Positions 63,330-64,000 of a DNA stretch of 64,000 nt are shown here, piece after piece. A program made the translations under genes and the position numbers. The notes beneath the pieces are model-generated. The model was not told where the DNA came from. It saw only the letters and a program-made list of their open reading frames with translations, and ran no database searches. The stretch covers positions 124,001-188,000 of the forward strand of contig NZ_FNRA01000007.1 of NCBI RefSeq assembly GCF_900107535.1, in the 5' to 3' direction. Within the stretch, counting starts at the first letter, position 1, and each line of letters starts with the position of its first letter. Source of the DNA: Pedobacter hartonius (GTDB lineage: Bacteria; Bacteroidota; Bacteroidia; Sphingobacteriales; Sphingobacteriaceae).

Positions 63330-63803
63330 ATGAGCTATTATAATTTTTCGGAAGAAAAAGACCAGGTTAAAGAAGATGAGCATTATATGCTTTTGGCATT
63401 GCAGGAAGCACAGAAGGCCTTTGAAAGCGATGAAATTCCTATCGGTGCAATTGTAGTTTGTAAAAACAGGATTGTGGGGCGCGGGCATAACCTGACGGAG
63501 CAGCTGAATGATGTTACTGCCCATGCAGAAATGCAGGCATTTACAGCGGCCAGCCAGACGCTTGGAGGCAAGTATCTGAAGGATTGTACCCTATACGTTA
63601 CTGTCGAGCCCTGTGTGATGTGTGCCGGGGCTGCCTACTGGACCCAGATCAGCAGGCTTGTATTTGGAGCTTCAGAGGAAAAAAGAGGTTTCACCACGAA
63701 GGGCAATAATTTACTGCATCCCAAAACGTTATTGGAGAGAGGTGTTCTTGCCCCGGAGTGTGCACAGCTGATGAAGCGTTTTTTCGAGAATAAGAGGGGT
63801 TAA
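63330..63803 (+). CDS. tadA: tRNA-specific adenosine deaminase TadA
   Basis: The 157-residue deaminase has the zinc site HAE (65-67) and PCVMC (94-98), with catalytic Glu67. It converts A34 to inosine in tRNA-Arg(ACG). The length is typical. It directly abuts csaA, which also binds tRNA, so the pair likely forms one mRNA. Confidence 0.94.
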   Translation: MSYYNFSEEKDQVKEDEHYMLLALQEAQKAFESDEIPIGAIVVCKNRIVGRGHNLTEQLNDVTAHAEMQAFTAASQTLGGKYLKDCTLYVTVEPCVMCAGAAYWTQISRLVFGASEEKRGFTTKGNNLLHPKTLLERGVLAPECAQLMKRFFENKRG

Positions 63804-63815
63804 TTTGACAAACCA

Positions 63816-63848
63816 TTGAACAAAACTACACCTCGAATGTTATCTTTG
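63816..63848 (+). promoter_or_regulatory. Promoter of the superoxide dismutase gene
   Basis: TTG (63816-63818) and TATCTTTG (63841-63848) are 22 bp apart. The box ends 37 nt before the ATG at 63886. Confidence 0.7.
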
Positions 63849-63885
63849 TTGAAGAATAAAATTTTAAACTTAAAAATAGAATAGT

Positions 63886-64000
63886 ATGGCTTTTGAATTA
63901 CCTGCGTTACCTTACGCAACAGATGCACTAGAACCGCATATCGATAAAACAACCATGGAAATTCACCATGACAAACATCACCAGGCTTATGTTACCAACC
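63886..64000 (+). CDS. sod: Fe/Mn superoxide dismutase (5' part only)
   Basis: The first 38 residues are in the window: [19 protein letters not shown], then [12 protein letters not shown]. This is the N-terminal domain of Fe/Mn SOD, where the His of the EIHHDKHH segment includes a metal ligand. It turns superoxide into peroxide and oxygen, complementing the AhpC/AhpD pair in the window. The metal cannot be decided from this part. Confidence 0.93.
   Translation, partial: MAFELPALPYATDALEPHIDKTTMEIHHDKHHQAYVTN

Noticed and set aside
1..64000. CRISPR arrays, insertion sequences, rRNA and tRNA genes
   Set aside because: No spaced direct repeats, transposase-like frames or conserved rRNA/tRNA sequences were found on reading both strands.

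Overview
The window reads as chromosomal DNA of a Bacteroidota bacterium, most likely family Sphingobacteriaceae and Pedobacter-like (inference from gene content; no 16S rRNA is present). The support is as follows: a fused LpxC-FabZ protein inside an lpxD-lpxC/fabZ-lpxA operon; a PorX-type PglZ response regulator; a HYC_CC_PP-type small protein; and many promoters with the Bacteroidota -7 element TAnnTTTG, several with a TTTG or TTG element 17-22 bp upstream. Genes are dense, mostly housekeeping, and read from both strands. I saw no insertion sequence, prophage, CRISPR array, rRNA or tRNA gene.

Layout. 1-6.5 kb (minus): a partial DUF4175-type coiled-coil membrane protein, a cold-shock protein, an orphan lipoprotein, a palindrome-rich intergenic patch and a secreted HExxH metalloprotease. 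6.6-12.5 kb: a PBP4-type DD-peptidase, an MFS permease, an alanine-dehydrogenase homologue whose catalytic His is replaced, TsaE and PorX. 12.6-19.2 kb (plus): an HD phosphohydrolase, the lipid A/fatty acid operon ending in an orphan ABC ATPase, EF-P with an unusual loop tip, and 5-formyl-THF cyclo-ligase. 19.2-24.2 kb: exonuclease III, cyclophilin, a three-gene metal-linked envelope cluster (HYC_CC_PP, HMA domain, outer-membrane barrel), and an AhpC/AhpD pair. 24.2-31.7 kb (minus): PEP carboxylase and a TetR-TolC-EmrA-EmrB efflux operon with a palindromic operator. 31.8-33.5 kb: a decaying patch with remains of an ECF sigma gene and a DUF6249-type gene on either side of an intact guanidinium-exporter (gdx) gene.

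33.5-44.7 kb: a DinB-like protein, a PorY-like histidine kinase, GltX, a YpfJ-type metalloprotease, then a six-gene signalling operon (REC-kinase; CHASE3-HAMP-GAF-kinase-RECx3 hybrid; REC; CheR; CheB; REC) with no chemoreceptor, CheA or CheW. 44.8-54.4 kb: an HExxH lipoprotein, an AmpD-like amidase, GlnS, a stand-alone B12-binding domain with an enoyl-CoA hydratase, an NtrC-type regulator, an AI-2E-type transporter and a small YtxH/holin/unknown envelope operon. 54.4-64 kb: AspS, an ECF sigma/anti-sigma/beta-repeat-protein operon, TerC, a nucleoid-associated protein, a bestrophin, an RlmI-like methyltransferase, a CsaA-like protein, TadA and the start of a superoxide dismutase.

The main themes are envelope biogenesis and envelope stress (lipid A, DD-peptidase, amidase, ECF operon, YtxH operon, the two Por-type regulators), redox defence (AhpC/D, SOD) and elaborate phosphorelay signalling. 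The most promising stretches for something undescribed are the CheB/CheR signalling operon, the metal-linked cluster at 20.9-22.7 kb, the orphan ABC ATPase in the lpx operon, and the EF-P loop variant.
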